Source of the DNA: a virus
IMG/VR virus record: IMGVR_UViG_3300032088_000008
Location: 1-54,051 of that record
Strand: one strand, 5' to 3'
Length of the DNA stretch: 54,051 nucleotides
Both the position numbers and the translations under genes were made by a program. Shown here piece after piece: positions 23,811-33,386 of this stretch. The notes under the pieces are model-generated. The model worked only from the letters and a program-made list of their open reading frames with translations. It searched no databases and was not told the DNA's origin. Positions within the stretch are counted from its first letter, which is position 1; every line of letters starts with the position of its first letter.

Positions 23811-26800
23811 ATGCCTATAACAAGAATTAAGAATAACCAGATTACCAATGCGACAATTGACGCTGGCACAAAGCTAGTTGACGCATCGATTACCGCAGGT
23901 AAACTGGCAGCAAACTTGACGTACGGTTCAAACCTTACTGTCACAGGAAACTTAACAGTTAACGGAGCAACCACTGCGTTGGATACTGTTAACACAATTA
24001 TTGAAGATCCGGTAATTCTTCTTGCTAAAAACGAAACTGGTGCACCATCAAAGGACATTGGTTTTATTGGAGAGCGTGGAGATTCAAACAACGTTGCATG
24101 GATTTTTGACGAAACAGACGACACATTTAAAGCAGGTCTAACAACAGACGATGGCACAGGTACTGCAATTACATTAGCAAGTAAAGTCAACGGAGACTTC
24201 AAAGACTTGTCAATGGTTAACCTTGCTCCAACAGGTAACGTAACAACTGCATTAAATGCTTCAAGCACAATTGCAGCTGGAAGTTCTATTACGGCAGTAA
24301 CAACAATTACAGCAACTGGAAACGTTGCAGGTGGTAACTTAACCACTGGTGCAAAAGTAACTGCAACTGGTGAAGTAAAAGGTGGATCATTAACAGATGG
24401 TACTGCTACAATTACTTCAGGTGCAGCTTCAGGATTAACAACTGTAAATGCAAGTGGTGCAATTACTGGTGGTACACTTACAGATGGAACTGCAAGTATT
24501 ACTTCAGGTGCTGGTACAGGATTTACAAACATAACTGCTTCTGGTACAGTTACAGGAACTACAAAAGTTAGTACACCAGATGTAGAAGGTGCAGCAATAA
24601 CAATTACTGCAACAGGAACAAACGATACAGTAACACTTGTTCCAACAGGAACAGGAACTGTTGCAATGTCAAGTAAAAGAGTTAGTGGAGTTGCTACTCC
24701 AACTGCTACTACTGATGCAGCCAACAAAGCATATGTTGACTCAGTTGCAGAAGGCTTAGACATTAAAGAATCAGTTGTTGCCGCAACTACTGCCGCCTTA
24801 GCCGCAGTGACATACAACAACGGTACAGCTGGTGTTGGTGCTACATTAACAGCCAACGCAAACGGTGTATTAGCCGCAATTGACGGTGTTACCATGGTAG
24901 CCGGTGAAAGAGTTCTTATTCAAGATCAGGCAGCCGCTTTACAAAACGGTATCTACGTTTGTACATCAATTGGTGCAGTAGGTGCTCCTTTCGTACTAAC
25001 AAGAGCAGGCGACATGGATGGTTCACCAGCTAGTGAAATTCCAGGTGCGTTCGTATTTGTTGAAGAAGGTACTACTAACGCTGATAACGGTTTTGTTTGT
25101 ACAACAAACGCTCCGGTAACAATGGGTACAACTGCAATTAACTTTACACAGTTCTCAGGTGCTGGACAAATTACTGCAGGTGCTGGTTTAAGTAAAACAG
25201 GTGATACACTAAACGTTGAAGTTGACGATGTAACTACTGCTATCGTAGGCGATGAAGTTGTTGTTAAAACAAGTGCTAACCTAACAACTCCAAATATTGG
25301 TGTTGCTAACGGTACAAGTTTTGTTGCTAGTGGTTCAGTACAAGGTGCTACAATCACAGATGGTACAGCAACTATCACTTCAGGTGCTATTGCAAGTGTT
25401 ACAACAATCGTTACAAGTGGTAACATTACAACTGGTGCTGGAAACGTAATAGCAGGTAACGTAACTGGTGCTATTGGTGACTTCTCTGGTGCAGTTAGTG
25501 GTGCTACATTAACATCAGACAGTGGTATCACTATTAGTGCTAACGACATTGACTCATCAGGTGCAGCAATTACTGTTAACCAAGCATCAGCAGATTTAGA
25601 CTTTGTTGTTGAAGGTAACGGCGATGCTAACTTGTTTAGAACAGACGCTGGTTCAGACACTGTATTGATTGGAACTGCAACTGCAACAACAGGTGCAACA
25701 CTTAAAGTTGATAGTACAGATTCAATATTGATACCTGTAGGAACAACTGCACAAAGACCAAGTGCCGCAACTGGTATGATACGTTTTAACACATCTATTG
25801 ATGCTTTTGAATTCTATGATTCATCAGCTTGGACAACAGCTGGTAGTGACTTTACAGTTATTGCTACACAAAATTTTAGTGGTGATAATTCAACTGTTGC
25901 ATTTACGCTTAGTAATGCACAAACAACTGCAAGTTGTATAGTATCCATAAACGGTGTGGTACAGTTACCAACCACTGCTTATGCTGTATCCGGTACAACA
26001 TTAACATTTACTGAAGCTCCGCTATCAGGCGATGTGATTGAAGTTAGAAAAATTACTACTACAACAACAATAACATCTCTTGCAAACGGCGATAGTACTG
26101 CTATTGTAGAATGTGTGGATAGTTCGGCAGTAGTAAGAATAACTGGTGATCTACTTCCAGCAGCTGACGGTACGCAGGACTTAGGTAGTGCCGCACTGCA
26201 TTGGTTAGATGCACACTTAGGAAAAGCTATTTTTTATGATGCTGATGATTCAAACACAATATCTTTAGCAGCTCCATCGACTGTAGCTTCAAACTTAGCA
26301 TTTACACTTCCAGGAGCAGATGGATCAAGTGGACAAGCACTTATTACTGACGGTTCAGGCGCACTTAGTTTTGGTGCAGCTGGTGCAACAGTATCACAAG
26401 ATAACAGTTCTAATACTGCATTTAACTTATACTTTGCATCAACCACTTCAGGTGCGTTGACAGGTGTTAAGTATGATGGTGGTACATTAACTTTTAATCC
26501 TAGTTCAGAAACATTAGCAGTGACTAACACAACTACTCTTGCTTCTACAGCAAAATACGCTGACTTGGCTGAGATGTATGCTTCAGATGCAGAAATTGAA
26601 GCAGGTACAGTAGTACATTTTGCAGGTGATGGAAAAGTTGCAGTTTGTGACGAAGCAAATCATCATGCAGTAGCAGGTATTGTTTCTACAAATCCTGGTT
26701 ACTTGATGAACGGTGATCAAGAAGGTACTGCATTAGCAATAGCAGGACGTGTACCAACTAAAGTAACAGGCGCAGTAAACGCAGGTGACTTAATGGTTAG

Positions 26801-26921
26801 TGCAGGTAATGGTATGGCAATGGCTAATAACAGTCCAGCAATTGGTACAGTAATTGGTAAAGCAATCGAATCCAACGAAGGTGGAGATGCTGTTATTGAG
26901 GTACTAGCATTAATGATGTAA
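23811..26921 (+). CDS. long tail fibre with intramolecular-chaperone-like C-terminus
   Basis: 1036 residues. Order: short N-terminal ITRIKNNQITNATIDAG, GNLTVNGATTALDTVN, a long region of imperfect repeats (LTDGTATITSGAASGLTTVN, TLTDGTASITSGAGTGFTNI, TITDGTATITSGAIASVTTI), a DAANKAYVDSVAEGLD coiled-coil-like link, a domain with VAGERVLIQDQAAALQNGIY shared with 27007, the RPSAATGMIRFNT and NFSGDNSTVAFTL modules, and a C-terminal domain starting AKYADLAEMYASD and ending EVLALMM. That terminal domain, shared with 28597, resembles the self-cleaving or cap domains (G2/S74 style) of other phage fibres. Likely the principal adhesion fibre. Confidence 0.8.
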   Translation: MPITRIKNNQITNATIDAGTKLVDASITAGKLAANLTYGSNLTVTGNLTVNGATTALDTVNTIIEDPVILLAKNETGAPSKDIGFIGERGDSNNVAWIFDETDDTFKAGLTTDDGTGTAITLASKVNGDFKDLSMVNLAPTGNVTTALNASSTIAAGSSITAVTTITATGNVAGGNLTTGAKVTATGEVKGGSLTDGTATITSGAASGLTTVNASGAITGGTLTDGTASITSGAGTGFTNITASGTVTGTTKVSTPDVEGAAITITATGTNDTVTLVPTGTGTVAMSSKRVSGVATPTATTDAANKAYVDSVAEGLDIKESVVAATTAALAAVTYNNGTAGVGATLTANANGVLAAIDGVTMVAGERVLIQDQAAALQNGIYVCTSIGAVGAPFVLTRAGDMDGSPASEIPGAFVFVEEGTTNADNGFVCTTNAPVTMGTTAINFTQFSGAGQITAGAGLSKTGDTLNVEVDDVTTAIVGDEVVVKTSANLTTPNIGVANGTSFVASGSVQGATITDGTATITSGAIASVTTIVTSGNITTGAGNVIAGNVTGAIGDFSGAVSGATLTSDSGITISANDIDSSGAAITVNQASADLDFVVEGNGDANLFRTDAGSDTVLIGTATATTGATLKVDSTDSILIPVGTTAQRPSAATGMIRFNTSIDAFEFYDSSAWTTAGSDFTVIATQNFSGDNSTVAFTLSNAQTTASCIVSINGVVQLPTTAYAVSGTTLTFTEAPLSGDVIEVRKITTTTTITSLANGDSTAIVECVDSSAVVRITGDLLPAADGTQDLGSAALHWLDAHLGKAIFYDADDSNTISLAAPSTVASNLAFTLPGADGSSGQALITDGSGALSFGAAGATVSQDNSSNTAFNLYFASTTSGALTGVKYDGGTLTFNPSSETLAVTNTTTLASTAKYADLAEMYASDAEIEAGTVVHFAGDGKVAVCDEANHHAVAGIVSTNPGYLMNGDQEGTALAIAGRVPTKVTGAVNAGDLMVSAGNGMAMANNSPAIGTVIGKAIESNEGGDAVIEVLALMM

Positions 26922-26938
26922 ATCATAACAAATTTAAG

Positions 26939-26966
26939 AATAGCACCTTCGGGTGCTATTTTTTTG
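26939..26966 (+). terminator. terminator, duplicate of the gp23 terminator
   Basis: AATAGCACC 26939-26947 pairs with GGTGCTATT 26952-26960, loop TTCG, then T residues. Identical over 30 bases to 16099-16128. Confidence 0.9.
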
Positions 26967-26979
26967 ACTGTATTTTCTG

Positions 26980-26986
26980 ATAAATA
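26980..26986 (+). promoter_or_regulatory. late promoter (GATAAATACG)
   Basis: ATAAATA at the same 12-base distance from the repeated terminator segment as at 16140. The ATG at 27007 follows with AAGGA between. Confidence 0.75.
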
Positions 26987-27006
26987 CGTTTATATAAGGA
27001 TACACA

Positions 27007-28572
27007 ATGGGATTAACTAGGCCTCGTGCCCACCAACTACAAGATATAGATTACAAGCAAACTGCCAGAGCAGTTACAGTTGCTAACGTTACGCTAAGTG
27101 GTGGTGCTCCTGCAGTTGTTGATGGAGTAAGCCTTGCACTAAGAGATAGAGTGCTAGTAACTGCACAAACCACAGGCAGTGAAAACGGAATATATTATGT
27201 AACCACAGTAGGTGCAGGTTCAAACGGAACTTGGGCAAGAAGTTTAGATGCAGATGCAACTGGCGAGATAAAAGCCGGTACAATAATAATGATCACCGAA
27301 GGTACAACCTACGCTGATACACAGTGGAAGTTAACCACAGACGATCCGATTACAGTTGGTTCAACCACAATGACATTTGTTCGAGCTGGCAATGCCGCAT
27401 ATGGTACGTTTGCAGTCTCAGGTCAAAACAGTATTGTAGCAGATCAAATTGGTGATACACTCACAATGGTTGCTGGTACTAATATTGCACTGACAACCAA
27501 TGATAGCACTGATACACTAACAATTACACCAAGTTTAACTCCGGCACTTACAAGTTTGACTACTACAGGCAATATAAGTGCTGGCAATATTTTATTATCT
27601 GATAGTAGTGAAATACAACTTGGATCAGACACTGATGCAAACATTAAACATACCGGAAGTGATCTAGTTATAAACGAAACAACTGGTGATATTGTTATTA
27701 GAACCTACGCAGACAACAAAGATGTATCAATTATGTCTGATGATGGTAGTGGAGGTGTTACAAATTATGTTGTTGCAGATGGTTCAACTGGTGCAGTGAA
27801 ACTAAAGCATTACGGTACAAACGTTTTTGAGACAACAAGTACTGGTGCTTTAATTGAAAACACATCAACAAGCGATGCTCTACTGCTAACAACCACAGAA
27901 GATTCAAGCAGTGCTGGTCCAGTTATTACAATGAAACGTAATAGTGCATCACCTGCCGATGCAGATTACTTAGGACAATTAAAGTTTCAAGGTGAAAACG
28001 ACGCTGACCAAGAAGTTGTGTATGCAAAAATTACAGGAAAAATACAAGACGCAAGTGATGGCTCAGAAGACGGACTAATAGAATTTGCTAACAGGAAAGC
28101 AGGTTCAAACAACATCAACATGCGACTAAGGTCTGATAGTTTACAACTGCTGAATGGTACTAACCTACAAATAAGAGAACAACAAGACGCAAGATTTTAT
28201 GATAGTGACAGTAGTAATTATATTGGATTCAAGGCTCCGTCAACAGTTACTAGTGATGTAGACTTTATTTTACCAGTTGATGGATCAAGTGGACAGGTAT
28301 TACAAACAAACGGAAGTGGAACATTATCATTTGTTGATCAATCTGGAGGTGGCGAAGGAGGATCATCATTTCCAAATTGTACTGTCACACCATTACCAAG
28401 TAGTGAAGGTAACTTTGATTTAGCAAAACAATTTGATCAAACAGGAAGTGCTGAAACACCGTTTGAATCTGGTGCAACGGATGCATTTGGAGTAAGCCTT
28501 GGACAAATATATACTATGATGGATCCTGTGGGATCAACATTATCGCCAACAGATTTAGGTGTATTAAGTTAA
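27007..28572 (+). CDS. tail fibre / structural protein
   Basis: 521 residues. N-terminal GLTRPRAHQLQDIDYKQTAR leads into VDGVSLALRDRVLVTAQTTG with SENGIYYVTTVG and WARSLDADATGEI, the domain also present in the 23811 fibre (VAGERVLIQDQAA / LQNGIYVCTSIG / LTRAGDMDG). Then Thr/Ser beta repeats, a KITGKIQDASDGSEDGLIEF segment that resembles the region preceding S74-type chaperone ends, and YIGFKAPSTVTSDVDFILPVD, which recurs at 23811 and 28597. The C-terminus (YTMMDPVGSTLSPTDLGVLS) differs, with no cap domain. Its TAA abuts the next late promoter. Confidence 0.75.
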   Translation: MGLTRPRAHQLQDIDYKQTARAVTVANVTLSGGAPAVVDGVSLALRDRVLVTAQTTGSENGIYYVTTVGAGSNGTWARSLDADATGEIKAGTIIMITEGTTYADTQWKLTTDDPITVGSTTMTFVRAGNAAYGTFAVSGQNSIVADQIGDTLTMVAGTNIALTTNDSTDTLTITPSLTPALTSLTTTGNISAGNILLSDSSEIQLGSDTDANIKHTGSDLVINETTGDIVIRTYADNKDVSIMSDDGSGGVTNYVVADGSTGAVKLKHYGTNVFETTSTGALIENTSTSDALLLTTTEDSSSAGPVITMKRNSASPADADYLGQLKFQGENDADQEVVYAKITGKIQDASDGSEDGLIEFANRKAGSNNINMRLRSDSLQLLNGTNLQIREQQDARFYDSDSSNYIGFKAPSTVTSDVDFILPVDGSSGQVLQTNGSGTLSFVDQSGGGEGGSSFPNCTVTPLPSSEGNFDLAKQFDQTGSAETPFESGATDAFGVSLGQIYTMMDPVGSTLSPTDLGVLS

Positions 28573-28578
28573 TAAATA
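28572..28578 (+). promoter_or_regulatory. late promoter (AATAAATACACT)
   Basis: ATAAATA begins on the last base of the preceding stop codon. AGGAG lies between it and the ATG at 28597. Confidence 0.65.
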
Positions 28579-28596
28579 CACTGCTAGGAGAATAAG

Positions 28597-29499
28597 ATGC
28601 CAACCGTACTACAATTTAGACGTGGAACAACCACACAGAACAACAGCTTCACTGGTACTGCTGGTGAGCTTAGTGTTGACACCACACTAGACACACTCAG
28701 AATACATGATGGTAGTACTGCTGGCGGCTTTGCATTGCTTAAAGAAACTGGTATAAGCAACCTTACACTTAACGCACAAGCAGAAATAAGACTTGGAGAC
28801 TCAGATAGTTCTAACTATGTAGGATTCAAGTCTCCAGGTACAGTTGCTTCAAATTTAATTTTTACATTGCCTAGTGCTGACGGTTCAAGCGGGCAGGCAT
28901 TAGTAACAGACGCAAGTGGTAACTTGTCGTTTGCGGCAGCAGGTGCAACTGTGTCACAAGATAACAGTTCTAATACTGCTTTCAATTTGTATTATGCCGC
29001 TACAACAAGTGGTGCTTTGACTGCTGTAAAATATGATGGTGGTACCCTTACCTTTAATCCAAGTAGTGAAACCTTAGCATGTACAAATATTACAGGTTTG
29101 TCAAGCAGTGCAAAATATGCTGACTTGGCTGAACGTTACACTGCCGATGCAGATTATGAAGCAGGTACAGTAGTTGAGCTTGGCGGAACTGAAGAAGTTA
29201 CACAAACCAAAAGACATCGAAGTGTAGCAATTGCTGGCGTAGTATCAACTGATCCGGCCTATTTAATGAACAGTGGTCTGGAAAATGGTGTAAGTATTGC
29301 ACTACTAGGAAGAGTACCTTGTAAAGTTGTAGGAATTATCAACAAAGGCGATATATTAGTAAGCAGTTCAACACCAGGACATGCAGAAGCACATAGAGAT
29401 CTACACAATCCACCTTCTGGAAGTGCAATCGGCAAAGCAATAGAAAACAAAACTGACCAAGGTCCGGGAATTATAGAAATACTTGTAGGACGTATGTAA
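28597..29499 (+). CDS. short fibre with the same C-terminal cap as the 23811 fibre
   Basis: 300 residues. The N-terminal QFRRGTTTQNNSFTGTAGEL with DTLRIHDGSTAGG is the widespread phage fibre domain (RRGT...N..FTG..GEL..DT....R.HDG). A shared link YVGFKSPGTVASNLIFTLPS and the stretch VSQDNSSNTAFNLYYA / AVKYDGGTLTFNPSSETLA are also in the 23811 fibre, with close DNA similarity. C-terminal cap from AKYADLAERYTAD to IIEILVGRM. The pair looks like a long and a short fibre with interchangeable tips. Its stop and the next ATG share a base (TAATG). Confidence 0.8.
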   Translation: MPTVLQFRRGTTTQNNSFTGTAGELSVDTTLDTLRIHDGSTAGGFALLKETGISNLTLNAQAEIRLGDSDSSNYVGFKSPGTVASNLIFTLPSADGSSGQALVTDASGNLSFAAAGATVSQDNSSNTAFNLYYAATTSGALTAVKYDGGTLTFNPSSETLACTNITGLSSSAKYADLAERYTADADYEAGTVVELGGTEEVTQTKRHRSVAIAGVVSTDPAYLMNSGLENGVSIALLGRVPCKVVGIINKGDILVSSSTPGHAEAHRDLHNPPSGSAIGKAIENKTDQGPGIIEILVGRM

Positions 29500-30188
29500 T
29501 GTCCGAAAGATATCGTACAGAATACGATGGCGAATTTGTAATTGTTTCAAATATTGTTAAAGAGGGTAAGAAACTACAAGAGCGTGAATGGATAGAAAAT
29601 CCAATTAAAAACCAACATATCAGTGGTCGAGCAGCAGTGATTGGCCACGGGCAAAGTAGATACAATACAAAATTTAATGGAAAACTAGATTTAGAAACAA
29701 AAATTGAACAACATTCTGGATGGCATCTTGGACGCAAACGATTACAGAGTTATGGTGCCGAAGGATGTTGGAGAGAGATGCAGTGTGATTTCTACGTAGA
29801 GTTTGATCCAGAAAAATTATTAGAAATTAAAGAAGCCGACTACAGTCGTAAATCATCAGTCTATACAAATGCAAGAAATTGTATTGATACTCCTGGCGAA
29901 TTTTATTTGGTTCCTTATGGACAACGTGGAGCAAGTATAGAGATAGCGGCCTGGCTAGCATGTTTTGATGGCCATAGGGAAGTATTTTTACTCGGAGTAG
30001 ACGCAACAAACCAAGACCAGTCAATAAACGAAAAACGCATCAAAGGACTAAATGCAATAATAACAATGTACAAAAATGTACAATTTATTCATGTAACTGA
30101 TAATTCATCACCACCTGATGTTTGGCAAGATAATCCAAATTTTGTAACTTGGAAATATGCTCAGTTTATTTCGTATTGTGATATCTGA
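29499..30188 (+). CDS. DUF115-like Rossmann-type protein, copy 2
   Basis: 229 residues, distant relative of the 16969 protein. [13 protein letters not shown] is the GxGxS loop, FYVEFDPEK the next strand end, [19 protein letters not shown] the helix that in copy 1 reads GPNAAALACIDG, and [15 protein letters not shown] matches DIYLIGMDLGTTNG. An N-terminal 45-residue extension is unique to this copy. Translationally coupled to the short fibre. A sugar or nucleotide-binding role in fibre or surface modification is possible. Its 3' end overlaps the convergent Nudix gene by 28 bases. Confidence 0.6.
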   Translation: MSERYRTEYDGEFVIVSNIVKEGKKLQEREWIENPIKNQHISGRAAVIGHGQSRYNTKFNGKLDLETKIEQHSGWHLGRKRLQSYGAEGCWREMQCDFYVEFDPEKLLEIKEADYSRKSSVYTNARNCIDTPGEFYLVPYGQRGASIEIAAWLACFDGHREVFLLGVDATNQDQSINEKRIKGLNAIITMYKNVQFIHVTDNSSPPDVWQDNPNFVTWKYAQFISYCDI

Positions 30189-30598
30189 AACTTTTTTATT
30201 GTTTCTATTTTTTTCAAAATTTCTTGAAAGTTGATTGTTGTCCATAAGCCCGGGTGTAACGGCTTTGGCCACACGCCAGATTTTATCCAGCTATAACCAT
30301 AGTGTTCGTTGTTGAGAATTGGTACAAATTCATTATTAACTAAACAAAAAAAAGTATGATAACTAAAATGATTATCAATGCTTGTAAATTTTTCAATAGG
30401 CACTAATTTAATTACTTCTGGCCATAGTCCAATTTCTTCATGACATTCTCTTTGCAGAGCTTCATTTAAATTTTCCCCAAAGTCGACCTTACCACCCGGT
30501 AAGCCCCAACATCCTGGATTTTTTGAATCATTTCTCAGTAGATACAAATAACGATCTGTGGTGATACTGTAGAACCAAACTCCAACTGCAGATATCAA
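30161..30598 (-). CDS. Nudix hydrolase, TTG start
   Basis: 145 residues with a complete Nudix box, [15 protein letters not shown] followed by [10 protein letters not shown] (G-x5-E-x7-RE-U-x-EE-x-G-U), preceded by CWGLPGG. Hydrolyses a nucleoside diphosphate linked to another moiety; T4 NudE is a functional precedent in phage but close identity is not claimed. The first strand [10 protein letters not shown] must start near residue 1, and the only start is TTG at 30598, overlapping the gp15 stop as TTGA. So it is coupled to a late tail gene, an odd setting for a housekeeping-type enzyme. Confidence 0.88.
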   Translation of the reverse strand: MISAVGVWFYSITTDRYLYLLRNDSKNPGCWGLPGGKVDFGENLNEALQRECHEEIGLWPEVIKLVPIEKFTSIDNHFSYHTFFCLVNNEFVPILNNEHYGYSWIKSGVWPKPLHPGLWTTINFQEILKKIETIKKFQISQYEIN

Positions 30599-31998
30599 AG
30601 TACTAGACTCCAGTTACCTTCTGTGTATAAACCTTCATAGCTCTTTAACCATTCACCTGCTGCCCATCTGTATTGAACACTAGTAGTAAGATTGCTAACA
30701 TATTGTACATTGCTTTCATTGCTAGAATCAAATGCAATGTTCCACCTTGTACCATCATATTCTACTATATCGTTTGTATTTGCTACAAGTGCTGAACCGT
30801 CAGTGCCTCTCCATGCTTGTGCAAATCCTGGATCTTCTGTACTAGCACTACCTGTATCGTTAATAAACAAATATCTTTGTCCAGCGGCAGAGGCGGGTAA
30901 GCCGTTTATAGTGCCAGGGCCTTTTGCTTGTGGATCAACAATCGCATTGACTGCATCAAGTGTGTTAGCAGGAATAGTATCAGCATCCACTGTAAAAAGT
31001 AGAAATCTATCATCAGTTGGATCATATGAGACTGTTCCAACTATTATGCTTGTATCATATGGATTGTCTAGTCTAATTTGACTGATACCGTTGCGTAGGG
31101 CTCCGTATAAATCTACTACAGTGTGCCATAATAAGTTACTAGGAGGTGCAGTTGGAACCTGTACACCTGAATTGTTTGTAACCACAGCTTTGGTTTCTAA
31201 AACTTGTAGTTTGTTGCCAATTAGTAAGGTTTGATAATTGAAAGGAGTAAACAATTGCCTAGTGCCTAATAGTAAATCACTATCAAAAATAGCTTCTGCC
31301 ATATCACCGTTTCCGTCAAATACACTTGCAACTATTTTTTCTACCACACCAAGTTTTTTAACCTTTGCTGGCGGCGAAATATATATTGGCATTACAAATC
31401 TTAGTGTAGCAATGTCAATAGGATCGTCTGTTCCCTGAGGTATAGAACGTGAACTCCATGTAACCTGTTCTAAGTACATAACACTTAAACTGGTCCAGTC
31501 TATAAAGTTTTCTGTGCTTTGTATTTCTAAACTTGGGTTGAACAATGTTAATAGTTGCTCAAGTAATTGTAATTTTTGATTGGTATTTGATGTCCATATG
31601 TCTAAGTTAACTTCTAAATCAAATGGAACAGGCATCATTTTTTCAATTGTAAATGCATTGCCTTGTGTGGTTTCGTAGGATTCGCTTTCGGTATCCCAAT
31701 AACGTTGTCTAACATTTTGCTTTTGTACAAAATAAGGTTCTTGTATTCTATCACGTGCATAATTTAAATTTGTTACATGAAATGTCATCAGTGGTGTTGC
31801 TGGCAAACTGTTTGCACTGTTTTGTTGTATAATTGTTTGTGCTTGTCTTGTGGCGTCACCATAACGTACTGGCACTCTATACAATGCTTTTTGTGAATTG
31901 TCTTCTGTTCTGCCGTATTCTACTTGAAAATTTGAGAATACTCTAGTAAACTGCAACAAGAATCTGCGTATCTGTTCATCATAAAAAAATTGTTGCAT
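30595..31998 (-). CDS. 15: gp15-like tail sheath stabiliser / tail completion protein
   Basis: 467 residues. The N-terminus [20 protein letters not shown] with SNFQVEYGR and YRVPVRYGD parallels T4 gp15 (YFYNSSFRR...LFSNIQI...RVPITY), and [20 protein letters not shown] with the following [11 protein letters not shown] matches the gp15 core (LSIFTRYEDDMFQIVEQIL / PYFQPH). Closes the tail on top of the terminal sheath ring. T4 gp15 has 272 residues; the additional 190 or so at the C-terminus include [15 protein letters not shown] and [15 protein letters not shown], a repeat-like surface domain. Start overlaps the gp14 stop (TAATG). Confidence 0.88.
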   Translation of the reverse strand: MQQFFYDEQIRRFLLQFTRVFSNFQVEYGRTEDNSQKALYRVPVRYGDATRQAQTIIQQNSANSLPATPLMTFHVTNLNYARDRIQEPYFVQKQNVRQRYWDTESESYETTQGNAFTIEKMMPVPFDLEVNLDIWTSNTNQKLQLLEQLLTLFNPSLEIQSTENFIDWTSLSVMYLEQVTWSSRSIPQGTDDPIDIATLRFVMPIYISPPAKVKKLGVVEKIVASVFDGNGDMAEAIFDSDLLLGTRQLFTPFNYQTLLIGNKLQVLETKAVVTNNSGVQVPTAPPSNLLWHTVVDLYGALRNGISQIRLDNPYDTSIIVGTVSYDPTDDRFLLFTVDADTIPANTLDAVNAIVDPQAKGPGTINGLPASAAGQRYLFINDTGSASTEDPGFAQAWRGTDGSALVANTNDIVEYDGTRWNIAFDSSNESNVQYVSNLTTSVQYRWAAGEWLKSYEGLYTEGNWSLVL

Positions 31999-33356
31999 TA
32001 ATTATCAGCCTGCGGTTTAAGTATCTTACTAAGCGGCTGTCTCTCATCGATCTGGCCACGATCTTCTGTGTTGGTTTTATTAGTATTGTTTACAAAACTA
32101 CTACGTTGTGTCTGTGAATCAACGTTACCATAATTTGCAACTGCTTTTTCTTTATCACCTGGTGTCAAATTAGTCCTCACATCGTCTTCGTACTTAACCC
32201 ATCGCGAGCCGCTGTAGCGAAAAAGTCTATTTGGGTAATAGTCTAATCTCAGTGCAAAGTCACCTTCTTGTGCGCCTTGTGGGAAACTTGTGCCTGGTGT
32301 AACCGGCAAACCGTTTGGGGCGATGCCATCGCCAGTTAGATATCCTAGTGTGTAACCATTTGCTCTTGGACTTTGTGGTTGCCCATCAACATCAACGTTA
32401 GTTGTGTCGACTGTTATTCCTGTGTTGTCAACGGTATAACTGTTTGGATCTGCCGGTTTTCCATCTTCGTTGGTTGGTACAATGTAAAATTTTACACTAT
32501 CATAACCACTATAAGGTACTTCATATTCTGCTTGTGTAAGAATAGCATCGTTTATTTCTCTATCCTTAACCACAGTAGCAAAGGTTTCTTGTTCCGTTAG
32601 AGGTGTAAATTCTTCCCACTTGGTGGTATCAGTAATTTCAACACCAGGGTCTACATCATCTATAGCCTTGTAGTATGTGTCTCCACTTAATACTATACTG
32701 CCTTTTGGATAGTAGTTTCCATTGTCCCAAATGTTTTTCTCTTCAAACGGCTTTTTAAGTATGTCATAATACTCTTGAGCACTTACAAGTGGTGTTGCTT
32801 TTACACGCCACAAGTGCGGTAACCAAGTTTGTGAAAATCCTTCACTGGCAAAAGCCGCATCTTGTATTACGTAGTATTTTGGTATAGCACGTGCAATGCC
32901 ACTGTCCAATGGATTGTAATCTTTTAGGTTTGGAAGCTCTAATACATCACCACTCATAAGTTTACGACCAAGTGTGTCAATCATAAAGTTATAGTGAAAC
33001 GTAATAAAAAGTGTATCGTTGTTTAGGAACAAACCAAATTGGCTTAGGTCAAAATCTATGTCTTGTGCATTGTATACACCACGCATTTGGTATACATCAT
33101 CGTCATACTTGCGATCTCTGTTTTCTAATAGAAATAAATCTTCAATAAACAGTGGAGACTCGCTGGAATAAGCAGGCTGTGTGGCATCTTGTGTACCGCC
33201 GCTTACACTTGAGCTATCATCACCATGTGGTGTTGGTCCGAGATATTTGTGAATAAACATATCAACACCGCCAACCTGGTACATTTCCATAACAGTGCGG
33301 TCAATAAATTTGTAATCGTTTTGTCGATTAGGGCGATATAAACTAAGTCTAGGCAT
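31998..33356 (-). CDS. 14: gp14-like neck protein
   Basis: 452 residues against 256 in T4. PRLSLYRPNRQNDYKFIDRT, MEMYQVGGVDMFIHKYLGP and ESPLFIEDLFLLENRDRKY mark the neck-protein core (DR..MEM....G......Y). The C-terminal half is additional: YYPKGSIVLSGDTYYKAIDD with PGVEITDTTKWEEF resembles a CBM5/12-type carbohydrate-binding repeat (Y..G..V...G..Y.A....PG....W), and LDYYPNRLFRYSGSRWVKYE is a second Trp-containing module. gp14 joins the portal-proximal gp13 ring to the tail. AAGGA and a late box lie upstream. Confidence 0.87.
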   Translation of the reverse strand: MPRLSLYRPNRQNDYKFIDRTVMEMYQVGGVDMFIHKYLGPTPHGDDSSSVSGGTQDATQPAYSSESPLFIEDLFLLENRDRKYDDDVYQMRGVYNAQDIDFDLSQFGLFLNNDTLFITFHYNFMIDTLGRKLMSGDVLELPNLKDYNPLDSGIARAIPKYYVIQDAAFASEGFSQTWLPHLWRVKATPLVSAQEYYDILKKPFEEKNIWDNGNYYPKGSIVLSGDTYYKAIDDVDPGVEITDTTKWEEFTPLTEQETFATVVKDREINDAILTQAEYEVPYSGYDSVKFYIVPTNEDGKPADPNSYTVDNTGITVDTTNVDVDGQPQSPRANGYTLGYLTGDGIAPNGLPVTPGTSFPQGAQEGDFALRLDYYPNRLFRYSGSRWVKYEDDVRTNLTPGDKEKAVANYGNVDSQTQRSSFVNNTNKTNTEDRGQIDERQPLSKILKPQADN

Positions 33357-33375
33357 ACAGTATTCCTTCTTACTG

Positions 33376-33382
33376 TATTTAT
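33376..33382 (-). promoter_or_regulatory. late promoter (CATAAATACAG) for gp14-gp15-Nudix
   Basis: ATAAATA on the minus strand, 19 bases before the gp14 ATG at 33356, with AAGGA between. Confidence 0.75.
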
Positions 33383-33386
33383 GGAC

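Noticed and set aside
24380-25400. CRISPR-like or satellite repeat array in the long fibre gene
   Set aside because: The repeats are protein-coding, imperfect and not separated by regular spacers.
23807-25792. Long open frames on the minus strand (362 and 279 residues) opposite the long fibre gene
   Set aside because: They are the antisense of Thr/Ala/Gly-rich repeats, rich in Val/Ala/Pro with no recognisable motif, ribosome site or context; the plus-strand fibre is certain.
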